A stretch of DNA of 64,000 bases from Adlercreutzia rubneri (GTDB lineage Bacteria > Actinomycetota > Coriobacteriia > Coriobacteriales > Eggerthellaceae): NCBI RefSeq assembly GCF_009755265.1, contig NZ_WPOO01000006.1:1-64000 (forward strand), in the 5' to 3' direction. The notes beneath the pieces were generated by a model. It saw only the letters and a list, made by a program, of their open reading frames with translations, searched no databases and was not told where the DNA came from. How positions within the stretch are numbered: position 1 is the first letter of the stretch; the number at the start of each line of letters is the position of its first letter. Position numbers and translations under genes: made by a program. Positions 44,760-53,451 of this stretch are shown here, in pieces.

Positions 44760-46127
44760 TTTCGCTTTCGCCTTCGGGCTCAGGCCGCCTTTGCGGTAGC
44801 CGTAGCGGCCCGACAGGGCGATCATGAACGTGGCGGCTATCAGGCACGTGAGCCCGTCGCCCACCGTGACCGAGAGCCAGATGCCGTCGATGCCGAACAG
44901 CATCGGCAGCACGATGACCGCCGCCACTTGGAACACGAGCGTGCGCAGAAACGAGATGAGCGCCGAGACGAGCCCGTTGTTGAGCGCCGTGAAGAACGCC
45001 GAGGCGTACATGGCGAATCCCATGAACAGAAAGCACAGGGCGTACAGCTTGTAGGCGCTCACGGTGAGCTCCAGCAGGGCCGCGTCGTAGCTGACGAAGA
45101 TGGCCGATAGGGGTGCGGCGAGCCACTGGCCGAGCAGGAACATGACGATGCTCGCCACGCCGATGATCCCGAGGCTCTTCCACAGAAGCGAGCGCATTTC
45201 AGTATGGTTCTGGGCGCCGTACTGGAAGCTCATGAGCGGGGAGGTGCCCACGGAGTAGCCCATGAACACGGCCGAGAAGATCATCACGGTGTACATGATG
45301 ACGCCGTAGGCCGCCACGCCGTCCTCGCCGATGAAGCGCAGAAGCTGCCAGTTGTATAGGATGCCCACGAGGCTCATGGCGATGTTGGTGACCATTTCCG
45401 ACGAGCCGTTGGCGCAAGCGCGCCCGATGACGCGCCAGCGCAGGTGCGGCCGCACGAAGTACAGGTGCGTCGAGCGCTTGCGGGCGAAGTACACAAGCGG
45501 AATGCCGCCGCCGATGAGCTCGCCGATGTTGGTGGCGAGCGCCGCGCCGGGAAGCCCCCAGCCGAACACGCCGACGAACAGGAAGTCCAGCAAGATGTTC
45601 GCCACGCCGGCTGCCACGATGACCAGAAAGCCGTACTTGGGCTTGCCCGCCGTGACGAAGAAGCTCTGGAAGGCGTACTGCAAAATGAAGAACGGCAGCG
45701 AGATCATCATCATGCGGCCGTAGAGCGCGGCGTCGTGGTGCATCTGGCTTCCCGGCGTGGCGCCGAGCATGGTGGCCGTGGGTTCCATGAAGAACCAGCC
45801 GCCGATGGCCAGCATCGAGCCCACGGCGAAGGCGAAGCCGACGAGCAGTGAGAAATGGCGCCGGGCCCGCGGCCGGTCGCCCTCGCCCAAGGTCTTGGCC
45901 ACAAGCGCGCTGCCGCCGGTGCCGATCATCATGCCCACCGAGGCCAGTATCATCACGGCGGGGAAGATCAGGTTCACGGCGGCCAGCGCCGTTTTCCCCG
46001 CGTAGTTCGACACGAAGAAGCCGTCCACGATGGTGTAGCACGAGGTGAAGATCATCATGGCGATGGTGGGCAGCGTGAACCGTATGAGGGCGCTGGTGGA
46101 AAAATGTTTGGACATATCGACTGACAT
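44742..46127 (-). CDS. MATE-family efflux transporter
   Basis: 461 aa with twelve hydrophobic segments in two six-helix halves. Family pattern visible at the N-terminus (FTLPTIAMMIFTSCYTIVDGFFVSNYAGKTALAAVNLIFP) and in the mirrored second half. MATE pumps export cationic drugs or metabolites using sodium or proton gradients. A MarR regulator lies just upstream in the same direction (53-bp gap), so the pair is likely an inducible efflux operon. Confidence 0.9.
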   Translation of the reverse strand: MSVDMSKHFSTSALIRFTLPTIAMMIFTSCYTIVDGFFVSNYAGKTALAAVNLIFPAVMILASVGMMIGTGGSALVAKTLGEGDRPRARRHFSLLVGFAFAVGSMLAIGGWFFMEPTATMLGATPGSQMHHDAALYGRMMMISLPFFILQYAFQSFFVTAGKPKYGFLVIVAAGVANILLDFLFVGVFGWGLPGAALATNIGELIGGGIPLVYFARKRSTHLYFVRPHLRWRVIGRACANGSSEMVTNIAMSLVGILYNWQLLRFIGEDGVAAYGVIMYTVMIFSAVFMGYSVGTSPLMSFQYGAQNHTEMRSLLWKSLGIIGVASIVMFLLGQWLAAPLSAIFVSYDAALLELTVSAYKLYALCFLFMGFAMYASAFFTALNNGLVSALISFLRTLVFQVAAVIVLPMLFGIDGIWLSVTVGDGLTCLIAATFMIALSGRYGYRKGGLSPKAKAKAENGD

Positions 46128-46180
46128 GGGGAAACCTTTCGGAGAAAAGAGGGCAGAACGAGCAAGGAAAGCGGGCGTCT

Positions 46181-46669
46181 CTAGTGGAAGGTGAGAGCCG
46201 AGAGGTTTTCGTTCAGCGCGTTGATGTAGCGCCTCATGGCGCTGGTAAGTTGGCGCTGCTCTTCATCGGTGAAGATTGCGACGGCTTCATGCTCGGCGGC
46301 CAGTACGGCTTTGATGTGGGCTTCGTACTGCTTTCTCCCGTAACCAGTCGGATAAACGCGTTGAGTGCGGGGCGTGTCTCCTCGCAGCTCGACTACGCCT
46401 TTGTCGATCATGCGCTTGATAGACGAGTGCACCGTTTGCTTCGAAGAGAATCCGAGCTCGCACAGCTGCTTCTGCGTGAGGCCATCTTCGTTGACGAGCG
46501 CGTACACGATATCGAAAGCGCAATCAGGGAGTCCCATGCGCCACGCGGTTTGGCGATACAGCTCATCAGCCTGGCGATAGAAATCATCGATGGCGCGGAT
46601 TGTCTCCACGATTTGGCTTTTCTCGTCGAGCGCGGTGTTTTCGTTGAGCGCGATCTTGTCGGCGTTCAT
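46181..46669 (-). CDS. MarR-family transcriptional regulator
   Basis: 162 aa from ATG 46669 (a TTG 18 bp upstream is possible). Winged HTH of MarR type (LTQKQLCELGFSSKQTVHSSIKRMIDKGVVEL then RVYPTGYGRKQ as the wing). First gene of a MarR-MATE unit; a perfect 17-bp inverted repeat overlaps its promoter, so it very likely represses itself and the pump. Confidence 0.9.
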   Translation of the reverse strand: MNADKIALNENTALDEKSQIVETIRAIDDFYRQADELYRQTAWRMGLPDCAFDIVYALVNEDGLTQKQLCELGFSSKQTVHSSIKRMIDKGVVELRGDTPRTQRVYPTGYGRKQYEAHIKAVLAAEHEAVAIFTDEEQRQLTSAMRRYINALNENLSALTFH

Positions 46670-46696
46670 GGGCTTTCTGTACCTCAAAATGCGATT

Positions 46697-46752
46697 GGTC
46701 TGATTTCGGACTAACGAGTTCGCTAGTATAGTCCGAAATCAGACCAAAGCAA
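46697..46752 (-). promoter_or_regulatory. marR-MATE promoter with perfect 17-bp operator arms
   Basis: GGTCTGATTTCGGACTA (46697-46713) and its exact complement (46729-46745) flank 15 bp that are themselves partly symmetric (ACTAACGAG..CTAGT). On the minus strand TTGCTT (46747-46752), 16 bp, TATACT (46725-46730) form the promoter, so the operator covers the -10 and spacer. Confidence 0.8.
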
Positions 46753-46784
46753 GGCCTTCACAAGGTTTCCAAGAGGTTTAGGGG

Positions 46785-47486
46785 TTAGAACTCGCGCTTC
46801 TCGTAGAGCTTGGCGGCGACGAAGGCGCTGGCCACGTAGATGAGGGCGACGACGGCCACTAGGGCGGCGGCGAGGAAGAGGTAGTTGCTGCCGGTGTCGA
46901 GCCACTGCACAAGGTCGGCGAGCACGCCGGTGGGCTGGATGCCGCTGCCGAAGAAAGCGACGGCGAAGGCGACGACGAGAACCACGATCACCGGAACGAT
47001 GCGGGCGGCCTTCGTCATCCCAAAGCGCGTGATGACGGGCATTGCTACTGCCATGGCAATGGCGACGACGGACACACCGCCTATCGTGGATCCCACGATC
47101 ATTTCGGGAGTGTTTTCGGCCGGCGAGAGGCTCTCGGGTAGCCACTGCGCCGGCAGGAGTCCCGCCAGGGCCGCAATTCCCAGGCCCAGCGCGAGGGCCA
47201 GGGCCAAGGATCCTACTGTAAGGAGGGCGATGGAGGCATAGCGTCCGAACACTACCTGACGGCGAGTGAGGGGCAACGTGAGACGAAAGCGCTCCCAGTT
47301 GTTCTGCTCGTCGTAGGCAGCGAGGCTGAACAGACCCATGAAGGGAACCATGGCGGCAATGGCAGCCGCGGTGCCCACTGCGCCCATGACATATCCCATG
47401 AACAGGGCGATGATGGCGCAGATACCCAGTAGTTGCAGAAGGGCGCTCCGCAGGACGGCAAAGTCGGAAACGATCATGGCTTTCAT
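46785..47486 (-). CDS. ABC-2 type transporter permease
   Basis: 233 aa with six hydrophobic segments and a cytosolic DEQNNWERFRLTLPLTRRQVVFGRY loop typical of ABC-2 permeases of the YtrC/BcrB-like type. The ATPase gene upstream overlaps it by four bases (47483-47486). The cargo is unknown. Third gene of a GntR-ATPase-permease operon. Confidence 0.87.
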   Translation of the reverse strand: MKAMIVSDFAVLRSALLQLLGICAIIALFMGYVMGAVGTAAAIAAMVPFMGLFSLAAYDEQNNWERFRLTLPLTRRQVVFGRYASIALLTVGSLALALALGLGIAALAGLLPAQWLPESLSPAENTPEMIVGSTIGGVSVVAIAMAVAMPVITRFGMTKAARIVPVIVVLVVAFAVAFFGSGIQPTGVLADLVQWLDTGSNYLFLAAALVAVVALIYVASAFVAAKLYEKREF

Positions 47487-48367
47487 CGGGATTCCCCTTT
47501 CAGAATGAGGGTCATGTAGTCTTCAATGGTGGCCTTGTCCACGGGGATATCGGGGAAGGCGCGGGCGAAGGCGAAGCGGTCGGGGGCGAGCACGTCGCAG
47601 CCGTAGTCGTGGCGCAGGATGCGGGCCTCGCCGGGGGCGAAGAAGCCGGCATCCAAGATGGCAGTCACGTCGGCGGCGCGGCAGCGGGCCACGCCGGCCT
47701 CGTCGGTGATGGCATCCTTGGGGGCCGTAAACACGATGCGGCCGGCGTCCACGCAGACGACCTCGTCGGCGATCTTTTCCAAGTCGGAGGTGATATGGGT
47801 GGACATGAGGATGCCGCGATCGCCCTCGGCCATGAAGTCGCGCAGAAGGTCGAGCACCTCGTCGCGGGCGATGGGGTCGAGTCCGGCTGTGGCCTCGTCC
47901 AGCACGAGCAGCTCCGGGTTGTGCGAGAGCGCGAAGGCCAGCGTCAGTTTCATGCCCATGCCGCGCGAGAGCTCGCCCACCTTCTTTTTCGGGGCCAGGT
48001 TGAAGCGGTCGCACAGCGCGGCGAACTGGACGGCGTCCCATTCGCGGTAGGCTGCCCGCCCGATAGCGCCCACATCGCCCACGCGGCAGGTGTCGGGGAA
48101 GGCGCAGGTGTCCAGCACGACGCCGATGCGCGATTTGATGGTGTCCAGCTCGGGGCTGCCGCAGGCGATGGGCTGGCCGAACAGGCGCACGGCACCCTCG
48201 TCGGCGGCGATGATCCCCAAGGCCGCCTTGATGGTGGTGGTCTTGCCAGCGCCGTTCGATCCGATGAAGCCGACGACGCAGCCCGGTTCCACGGCCAGGC
48301 TCACGCCGGAAAGCTCGAAGTCATCGTAGCGCTTGCCCAGGTTGTCTATTTCCATGAGGTAAGTCAT
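47483..48367 (-). CDS. ABC transporter ATPase (YtrB/CcmA-like)
   Basis: 294 aa from ATG 48367, which follows GAGGAG. Walker A GSNGAGKTT, signature in the form LSRGMGMKLTLAFAL (not the usual SGGQ, as is common in GntR-linked YtrB-type ATPases), Walker B LLVLDEATAGLD and switch His in MSTHITSD. A ~60-residue C-terminal tail follows. It overlaps the permease by ATGA and starts 13 bp after the gntR stop. Confidence 0.91.
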   Translation of the reverse strand: MTYLMEIDNLGKRYDDFELSGVSLAVEPGCVVGFIGSNGAGKTTTIKAALGIIAADEGAVRLFGQPIACGSPELDTIKSRIGVVLDTCAFPDTCRVGDVGAIGRAAYREWDAVQFAALCDRFNLAPKKKVGELSRGMGMKLTLAFALSHNPELLVLDEATAGLDPIARDEVLDLLRDFMAEGDRGILMSTHITSDLEKIADEVVCVDAGRIVFTAPKDAITDEAGVARCRAADVTAILDAGFFAPGEARILRHDYGCDVLAPDRFAFARAFPDIPVDKATIEDYMTLILKGESR

Positions 48368-48380
48368 GTCCGCTCCTCGT

Positions 48381-48755
48381 TCAGTTTTCTTCCAGCAGCA
48401 CATCCAGCATGGCGTGCAGATCGGCGGCTTCTATGCCGGCGTTTTCCGCTTCGGCCACGGCGCGGGCGAGGTGTCCCTCCACCTGGCGCAGCCGCTCCTC
48501 GCGCAGAAGCTCCAGGTTGCCTCCGGCGACGAAGGAACCCTTGCCCTGCACGGTGTCGATGAAGCCGGCTTCTTCCAGTTCCGCGTAGGCCCGCTTGGTG
48601 GTGATGACGCTGATGCGCAAATCGTTCGCCAGGGCGCGGATGGAAGGAAGGGGATCGCCCTCGGCCAGCTCTCCGGCCATGATGGCCGCCTTGATCTGAC
48701 GCGTGATCTGCTCGTAGATGGGCTCGCTGCTTCCGTTTGAAATGATGATGTCCAA
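48381..48755 (-). CDS. GntR-family regulator, YtrA type
   Basis: 124 aa from TTG 48755 with AAAGAGG upstream. Longer starts would run into the operator and leader. Winged HTH (EPIYEQITRQIKAAIMAGELAEGDPLPSIRALANDLRISVITTKRAYAELEEAGFI) plus a short helical tail, the compact YtrA form. It heads the ATPase/permease operon. Cell-wall antibiotics are the usual inducers of such operons (family knowledge). Confidence 0.9.
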   Translation of the reverse strand: MDIIISNGSSEPIYEQITRQIKAAIMAGELAEGDPLPSIRALANDLRISVITTKRAYAELEEAGFIDTVQGKGSFVAGGNLELLREERLRQVEGHLARAVAEAENAGIEAADLHAMLDVLLEEN

Positions 48756-48852
48756 GGTGCCTCTTTCGCAGACGGCGTATCGCGAGCTCCGGCAGCGCTC
48801 GTCTTCGCGACGAGCGCCCAAGGTGCGGCGATGTGCCGTCCTAGTTTCGGCC

Positions 48853-48883
48853 CTTGCCGCCCCAGCGTCCCGGGCGCGGCAAG
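48853..48883. promoter_or_regulatory. Leader hairpin of the gntR operon
   Basis: CTTGCCGC pairs with GCGGCAAG across a GC-rich loop between the operator and the gntR start. It could affect translation or early termination. Confidence 0.35.
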
Positions 48884-48893
48884 GGCGTGAATA

Positions 48894-48925
48894 GTGTATA
48901 TACCCTACATGCACAGTATATACAC
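48894..48925. promoter_or_regulatory. GntR operator candidate
   Basis: GTGTATATAC (48894-48903) and GTATATACAC (48916-48925) form a perfect 10-bp inverted repeat about 140 bp upstream of the gntR start. -10-like TATACT/TATACA sequences lie within it on the minus strand. A third partial copy (CTATACAC) follows. Confidence 0.65.
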
Positions 48926-48980
48926 ACCTATACACAGCCGTCAAGGCCGCCGGAAAAGATTTCCGTCGGTTGCGGTACAG

Positions 48981-49140
48981 ATTTTTGAGTTGTTAGACAC
49001 GAGAAGAGAGATGCAGAGCGCGACAGGAAGTTTAGTGTTTGGTTAGAATAATTGCGAACTGGTGTTTTACGACGAAGTGATTTTACGGCATGATGAATCC
49101 TGACGGTGTTTTGCAGGCGCATGCCTAACAACTCGAAAAT
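48981..49140. repeat. TIR element, copy C (~160 bp)
   Basis: Left end ATTTTTGAGTTGTTAGAC (48981-48998), right end GCCTAACAACTCGAAAAT (49123-49140). Pairing extends outward (ACAG on the left against CTTGT on the right). The interior is more AT-rich than the surroundings and carries no ORF. It lies between the gntR promoter and a truncated ABC-F gene. Confidence 0.65.
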
Positions 49141-49202
49141 CTTGTCTTCGTGCGCGAGCTTTCTTGTCTGAATGAGGGAATTGCAGGCTCGGGGTCGGCT
49201 CG

Positions 49203-50166
49203 GATCTGTCGGGAGATGGAAAGTGCGCTGCCTACGACCGCGACGCCGTGGCCCTTCGCCGTGATTTAGACGTGGAAGACGACTGGCCGTGGCGCCACGA
49301 CACCTTGTCCTGTGGCCAGCAAAAGCGGCTGCAGGTAGCTTGCGCGCTCTGGCAGCGTCCCGATCTGCTTGTTATGGACGAGCCCACCAATCACGTCGAT
49401 GTCCCCACCCGCGAGGCCGTCACGGCGGCTCTTGCGCGCTTCAAGGGCGTGGGCCTGCTGATCTCCCATGACCGCGCCCTGCTGGATGCGCTGTGCTCCC
49501 AGTGCTTGTTCATGGCGGCCGGTCAGGTGACGGCGCGGCCCGGCGGCTACAGCCAGGGGCGCGGGCAGGAGCAGCTCGAGCGGGAAACGGCCGTCCGCCG
49601 GCGCGATCAGGCGAAGCGCGAGAGAAAGCGCCTCGCGGGGGAGGCCCAGCGCCGTCGGGAGGAGGCCTCGCGGGCGGCCGGCATGCGCAGCTGCCGCAAC
49701 CTCGACCCGAAGGACCATAGCGGGAAGGCGCGCGTCAAGCTGGCCGTCTACACGGGAAAGGACGGCGTGGCCGGCAAGCTGAGCTCCCGTATGGAGGGCC
49801 GCCTGTCTCGCGCTGAGGAGACGCTGGCGTCGGTTAAGGTGGAGAAGCGCTACGACGGTGACTTATGGATGCGCGCCGAGCCGAGCGCGCGCAAGGTTCT
49901 CCACCGGCAGCCGGAGCTGACGCTGGCCCTTGGGGAACGTCGGCTTCTCGTGCCCCCGTTTTCTGTCGGGAACGCCGATCACATCGCCCTGACCGGCCCC
50001 AACGGTGCCGGGAAGACCACGTTGGTGAGTGAGGTGGCACGGCGGATCGACCCGACCGTGCGGGTGCTCGTCATCCCGCCGGAGCCCACCGCCGAGCAGT
50101 GCCGTGACGCGCTTTCTCGATTGGCCTCCCTCGATTCGCGTAGTCGCGGGCGGGTGCTGGCGGTAG
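49203..50166 (+). pseudogene. ABC-F ATPase remnant, truncated at both ends
   Basis: Homology begins inside the first ATPase domain. The first Walker A is absent, but CGQQKRLQVACALWQRPDLLVMDEPTNHVDVPT (signature and Walker B) is present. Next come an Arg-rich linker and the second Walker A (LTGPNGAGKTT). It stops at LDSRSRGRVLA, before the second signature and Walker B. A GTG at 49248 could still start a 314-residue product ending at 50192, but half of each nucleotide site is gone. ABC-F proteins of this type protect ribosomes from antibiotics. The left break lies ~60 bp after TIR element copy C. Confidence 0.75.
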
Positions 50167-50188
50167 GATTTCTCCCCCTTCTTTTTCG

Positions 50189-50217
50189 TTGACAGAGCGG
50201 GGCGTTTTCGCCATACT
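50189..50217 (+). promoter_or_regulatory. Strong promoter upstream of polyferredoxin unit
   Basis: TTGACA (50189-50194), 17-bp spacer, CATACT (50212-50217). It reads toward the 35-codon ORF at 50260 and the polyferredoxin gene at 50383. Confidence 0.7.
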
Positions 50218-50259
50218 GAGCAGTGGGTTTGGGGACGATGATTTGTGGAAGGAACCACC

Positions 50260-50367
50260 ATGACCGCAACGATTCGGCCCTCTTTGATCTTTAACATGGA
50301 TATCGAGGCGCCAGGCGGATCGGCTGTGCAAAGCCGGCCGTATTTTGTTGCGCCATGCAGCGGTTAG
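50260..50367 (+). CDS. Possible 35-residue small protein or leader peptide
   Basis: ATG 50260 has GGAAGGA 6-8 bp upstream, lies 43 bp after a strong promoter, and ends with TAG 15 bp before the next ATG. The product (MTATIRPSLIFNMDIEAPGG then SAVQSRPYFVAPCSG) matches nothing I know. It may couple translation to the polyferredoxin gene or act as a leader peptide. Coding status is unproven. Confidence 0.35.
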   Translation: MTATIRPSLIFNMDIEAPGGSAVQSRPYFVAPCSG

Positions 50368-50382
50368 TGGGAGAGGATATCC

Positions 50383-51663
50383 ATGGACAACATTCTGGGA
50401 CTTTTCGAGAAGCTTGAGAGCCAGTCGCTGGCGGTGCAGCCGAGCCGGTGCGTGGTGGTGCGCAATCGCAACGCTTCCTGCCGTCGCTGCGCCGAGGCGT
50501 GTCCGACGGGTGCCATTCTCGTGGAAGGCAACGACTTGGCCGTGGCCCCCGAACGCTGCATCGGTTGCGGCACCTGCGCTACCGTGTGCCCGACGGCGGC
50601 GCTGGAATCGAAGAAGCCCGACGACAAGGGCTTGCTGAAGGCGGCTGTGGCGGCCATGCAGGCCAACGACGGGGTGGCCGTGGTCATGGACGAGGCCATG
50701 CAGGCGGCCGCCGAGGGCAAGTACGACCCGGCGAAAGTGGTGGCGGTGAAGAGCCTCGCCCGGGTGGACGAGAGCCTCATCGCCGTGCTGGCCGCCGGGG
50801 GCGCGAGCTCCGTGGTCCTCGTGGCGGGGCCGCGGGCCGCAACCGACGGAGAAGGGGCCGCCGCGGCCGATGCCGACCCCGCGGCCGCCGATTCGCTGGC
50901 CACGGAAGCCGCCGACGAGGCCGCCGAGGTGGACGCCGCTGTCGACCGCACGGCCCGGCTCGTGCGCGACACGGCCGCCCTGCTGCTGGAGACCTGGGGC
51001 AGCGACGTCACGGTGAAGCTTACCACCAAGCTGCCCCGTTCCGTGCGCCTTACCGCGCCGGCCGATTTCGACACGGGGCGCCGCGGCTTCTTCTCGTCGA
51101 TGCGCGACGAGGCCCGGGCCGCCGCAGCCATCACCGCCGAGCACGTGGTGCGCGAGAAGCTGGGCGCCGAGGAAGAGGAAGAGCCGAAGTTCGCGAAAGT
51201 GGGCGAGGACGGCACGCTGCCCCACTTCCTGCCCGAGCGTCGCGGCCGGCTGCTGTTGGCCCTCAGCAACATGGGCGAGCCGGACGACGTCATGATCGAC
51301 ACGCGGCTGTTCGGCCACGTCATCATCGATCCCGAGAAGTGCACGTCCTGCCAGATGTGCGCCACGTTCTGCCCCACGGAGGCCATCCACAAGTTCGGCG
51401 ACGCCGCTACGGCCGCGGAGACCGGCAAGCCCTTCGGCATCGACCACTACACGGGCCGCTGCGTGCAGTGCCGCTGCTGCGAGGACATCTGCCCCACGGG
51501 CGCGCTGACCCTGTCCACCGACGTGTTCGCCGCCGACGTCACCAAGCGCGGCCGCTCCGAGCGCATCCCCATGAAGCCCCGCGCCCGCAAGGTGAACGAC
51601 CCCAAGTCCATCGTGAACGCCATGAGCGCCCTGCTGAACGTGCCGAACGTGTACGAGCGGTAG
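50383..51663 (+). CDS. Polyferredoxin-like 4Fe-4S protein (four clusters)
   Basis: 426-aa cytosolic protein. Two ferredoxin-type cluster motifs lie near the N-terminus (CRRCAEACPTGAI, CIGCGTCATVCPTAAL) and two near the C-terminus (CTSCQMCATFCPTEAI, CVQCRCCEDICPTGAL). A ~230-residue Ala/Glu-rich middle region separates them and has no family I recognise. It likely carries electrons to or from a membrane or molybdenum enzyme. It stands alone in its direction, with the LuxR gene converging from the right. Confidence 0.85.
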   Translation: MDNILGLFEKLESQSLAVQPSRCVVVRNRNASCRRCAEACPTGAILVEGNDLAVAPERCIGCGTCATVCPTAALESKKPDDKGLLKAAVAAMQANDGVAVVMDEAMQAAAEGKYDPAKVVAVKSLARVDESLIAVLAAGGASSVVLVAGPRAATDGEGAAAADADPAAADSLATEAADEAAEVDAAVDRTARLVRDTAALLLETWGSDVTVKLTTKLPRSVRLTAPADFDTGRRGFFSSMRDEARAAAAITAEHVVREKLGAEEEEEPKFAKVGEDGTLPHFLPERRGRLLLALSNMGEPDDVMIDTRLFGHVIIDPEKCTSCQMCATFCPTEAIHKFGDAATAAETGKPFGIDHYTGRCVQCRCCEDICPTGALTLSTDVFAADVTKRGRSERIPMKPRARKVNDPKSIVNAMSALLNVPNVYER

Positions 51664-51720
51664 AGGCGGTTTGCGTCGTCCCGACTGGCCGGGGAATTCG
51701 GCTGGCGGCCACTGCGGCTC

Positions 51721-53208
51721 CTACTCCCCGTAAGGGTTAGCGGCCTGCACCAAATCCAGCAGTTCTTGCTGGGAGTGGATGCCGAGCTTCTTGTAGATGT
51801 GCTGGCGGTGGGTGCTCACGGTGCTCTTTGAGATGAACAACTCGTCTTGGATGTAGGCGAGGTTGCGGCCCTTCGCGAACATGATCATGATCTCGCCCTC
51901 GCGTTCCGACAGGCCGTAGCGCTCGATGATGAGGCGGCACTTGTCCTGGAAGCGTTCGCGGCGCTCCAGGGGCAGGATGTCCATGGTCTCCATGAGTACG
52001 CGCTCGTTGAACACGGCCCCCATGGCCACGAACACCGCCAGCACCGCCACGAGCATGCAGGCGTATACGGTCGCAGGCGTAAGGCCGCCCACCAGTAGGG
52101 CGAAGCGGCCGAGCAGAAGCCCCGCCAGGGGACCTAGGGCCCAGCCGGCGCGGATGAGCGCGAAGGTACGCACCCGAGTGGCGGAGAAACGCTGGCAGAG
52201 GGCAGCGGTCATGATCCACATGAACAGGCCGAAGCACGAGTTGGCCGCCTGGTTCACGGCATAGGGGACGATGCTCGTCAGGGACGCCCAAAGAAGCGGC
52301 GCCGGCCCCAGCAAGACGCCCACCATGAGAAACAGCGTGATGCCGCCGTAGCACAGCCGCGGCATGGAGAGGGTCTTCACGCTCATCATGGCCAGGGCGA
52401 TGAGGATAGCGCCGATGACCACCGCCGCCCCAGCCAGCGCCTGCACGAGGGCGTAGGCAGCCCCTCCGGCGCTCGCGATGTCCATTTGTATGTAGAGGGT
52501 GCGCATGAGCTCGTGGGCGAAGCCGACGAGGGCCACGCAGAGCACGATGCGGAAGACGAGGCGCGAGACCTGGCGATGCTCGTCGGCGTCGGTGAGGGGG
52601 TGCTGGTCGGCCAGCTCGATGACGCTGATCTGCGCCGCCTCGCGGATACGGCGGATGGCAGCCCACAGGGCAACAGCCGCGCCGACGGGCAACAGGGCGG
52701 TGAAGGCCAAGGCCGGCGGAGGCGAGAGCACGAGCGAGAAGCTGAACAGAAGCGGCGAGGCGATCTGCCCGATGGCGACGGCCGCTGTGGCCTCGCGCAG
52801 CGATACGCGGGAGAGCGCCATGCCGAAGTACATGAGGAAAAGCGCCGAGGCCACCCCCGACAGCACCCCGGTGCCGGCAACGAAGAGCGAGCCCTCCGGG
52901 GATGGAAGACCGCCGAGGGGCATGGCCAACGTCGCGAGCACGGTGCACGCCGCCGAGACCCAGAAAGTGCCCCTGCGGGCGAGCAGGCGTCCTGCGCCGT
53001 GCTCGAAGTAGCCGACGAGCAACAGCGTGAGGGAAAGCACCGTGATGGAAACCAGGTACACCGCGTCTAAGACAGACTCGCCGTGATCCGCGAAGGCGAA
53101 GATGCCCACGCTTTGGAACGCCCCCATGACCCAGGTGCCATTGAGCGCGAGTGCGCATCCCAGAAGCGCGATGATGACGGGCGACGAAGCAGTGAAACGC
53201 GTTCCCAT
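51721..53208 (-). CDS. LuxR-type regulator with twelve-segment membrane domain
   Basis: 495 aa. Residues ~10-410 are hydrophobic with about twelve segments, in MFS-like spacing. The C-terminus is a LuxR/GerE HTH (LSEREGEIMIMFAKGRNLAYIQDELFISKSTVSTHRQHIYKKLGI). It is divergent from the molybdopterin oxidoreductase operon across a 243-bp spacer and is its likely ligand-responsive activator. It resembles the regulator at 12400 in design but not closely in sequence. Confidence 0.88.
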   Translation of the reverse strand: MGTRFTASSPVIIALLGCALALNGTWVMGAFQSVGIFAFADHGESVLDAVYLVSITVLSLTLLLVGYFEHGAGRLLARRGTFWVSAACTVLATLAMPLGGLPSPEGSLFVAGTGVLSGVASALFLMYFGMALSRVSLREATAAVAIGQIASPLLFSFSLVLSPPPALAFTALLPVGAAVALWAAIRRIREAAQISVIELADQHPLTDADEHRQVSRLVFRIVLCVALVGFAHELMRTLYIQMDIASAGGAAYALVQALAGAAVVIGAILIALAMMSVKTLSMPRLCYGGITLFLMVGVLLGPAPLLWASLTSIVPYAVNQAANSCFGLFMWIMTAALCQRFSATRVRTFALIRAGWALGPLAGLLLGRFALLVGGLTPATVYACMLVAVLAVFVAMGAVFNERVLMETMDILPLERRERFQDKCRLIIERYGLSEREGEIMIMFAKGRNLAYIQDELFISKSTVSTHRQHIYKKLGIHSQQELLDLVQAANPYGE

Positions 53209-53411
53209 GGATTTCCCCCTAACCTCCCATCTATTGTAAACGCTCCGGCGCGTCTGCGGAGAAAATGACCCGCTGTCAATAAGGAAGCGAAGAAATCCCA
53301 GGTCAAACCTATCGTGCTACCAGCATGATTTTCTCATTTGTTGTATTTTCGCCAAAAACGCGCTCCCAGCCCGATGGTGCGGCCGGGGCGGGCGCGGTAG
53401 GGTCGTGCAGT

Positions 53412-53430
53412 GTCTGATGAAGGGTCAGAC
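53412..53430. promoter_or_regulatory. Inverted repeat ahead of molybdoenzyme operon
   Basis: GTCTGA..TCAGAC (perfect 6-bp arms, 7-bp gap), 22 bp before the start. It may be an operator or a 5'-leader hairpin. Confidence 0.35.
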
Positions 53431-53451
53431 TCATTCGAGAGGAGGAGAACC

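Noticed and set aside
41773..45183. 1136-codon open frame on the minus strand across the FtsX permease
   Set aside because: It is antisense to a clear permease and part of the MATE gene, and its composition is His/Arg/Gly-rich and not protein-like.
48945..49247. Insertion sequence next to the ABC-F remnant
   Set aside because: No transposase coding sequence lies in the 300 bp; only the short inverted-repeat-ended element is present.
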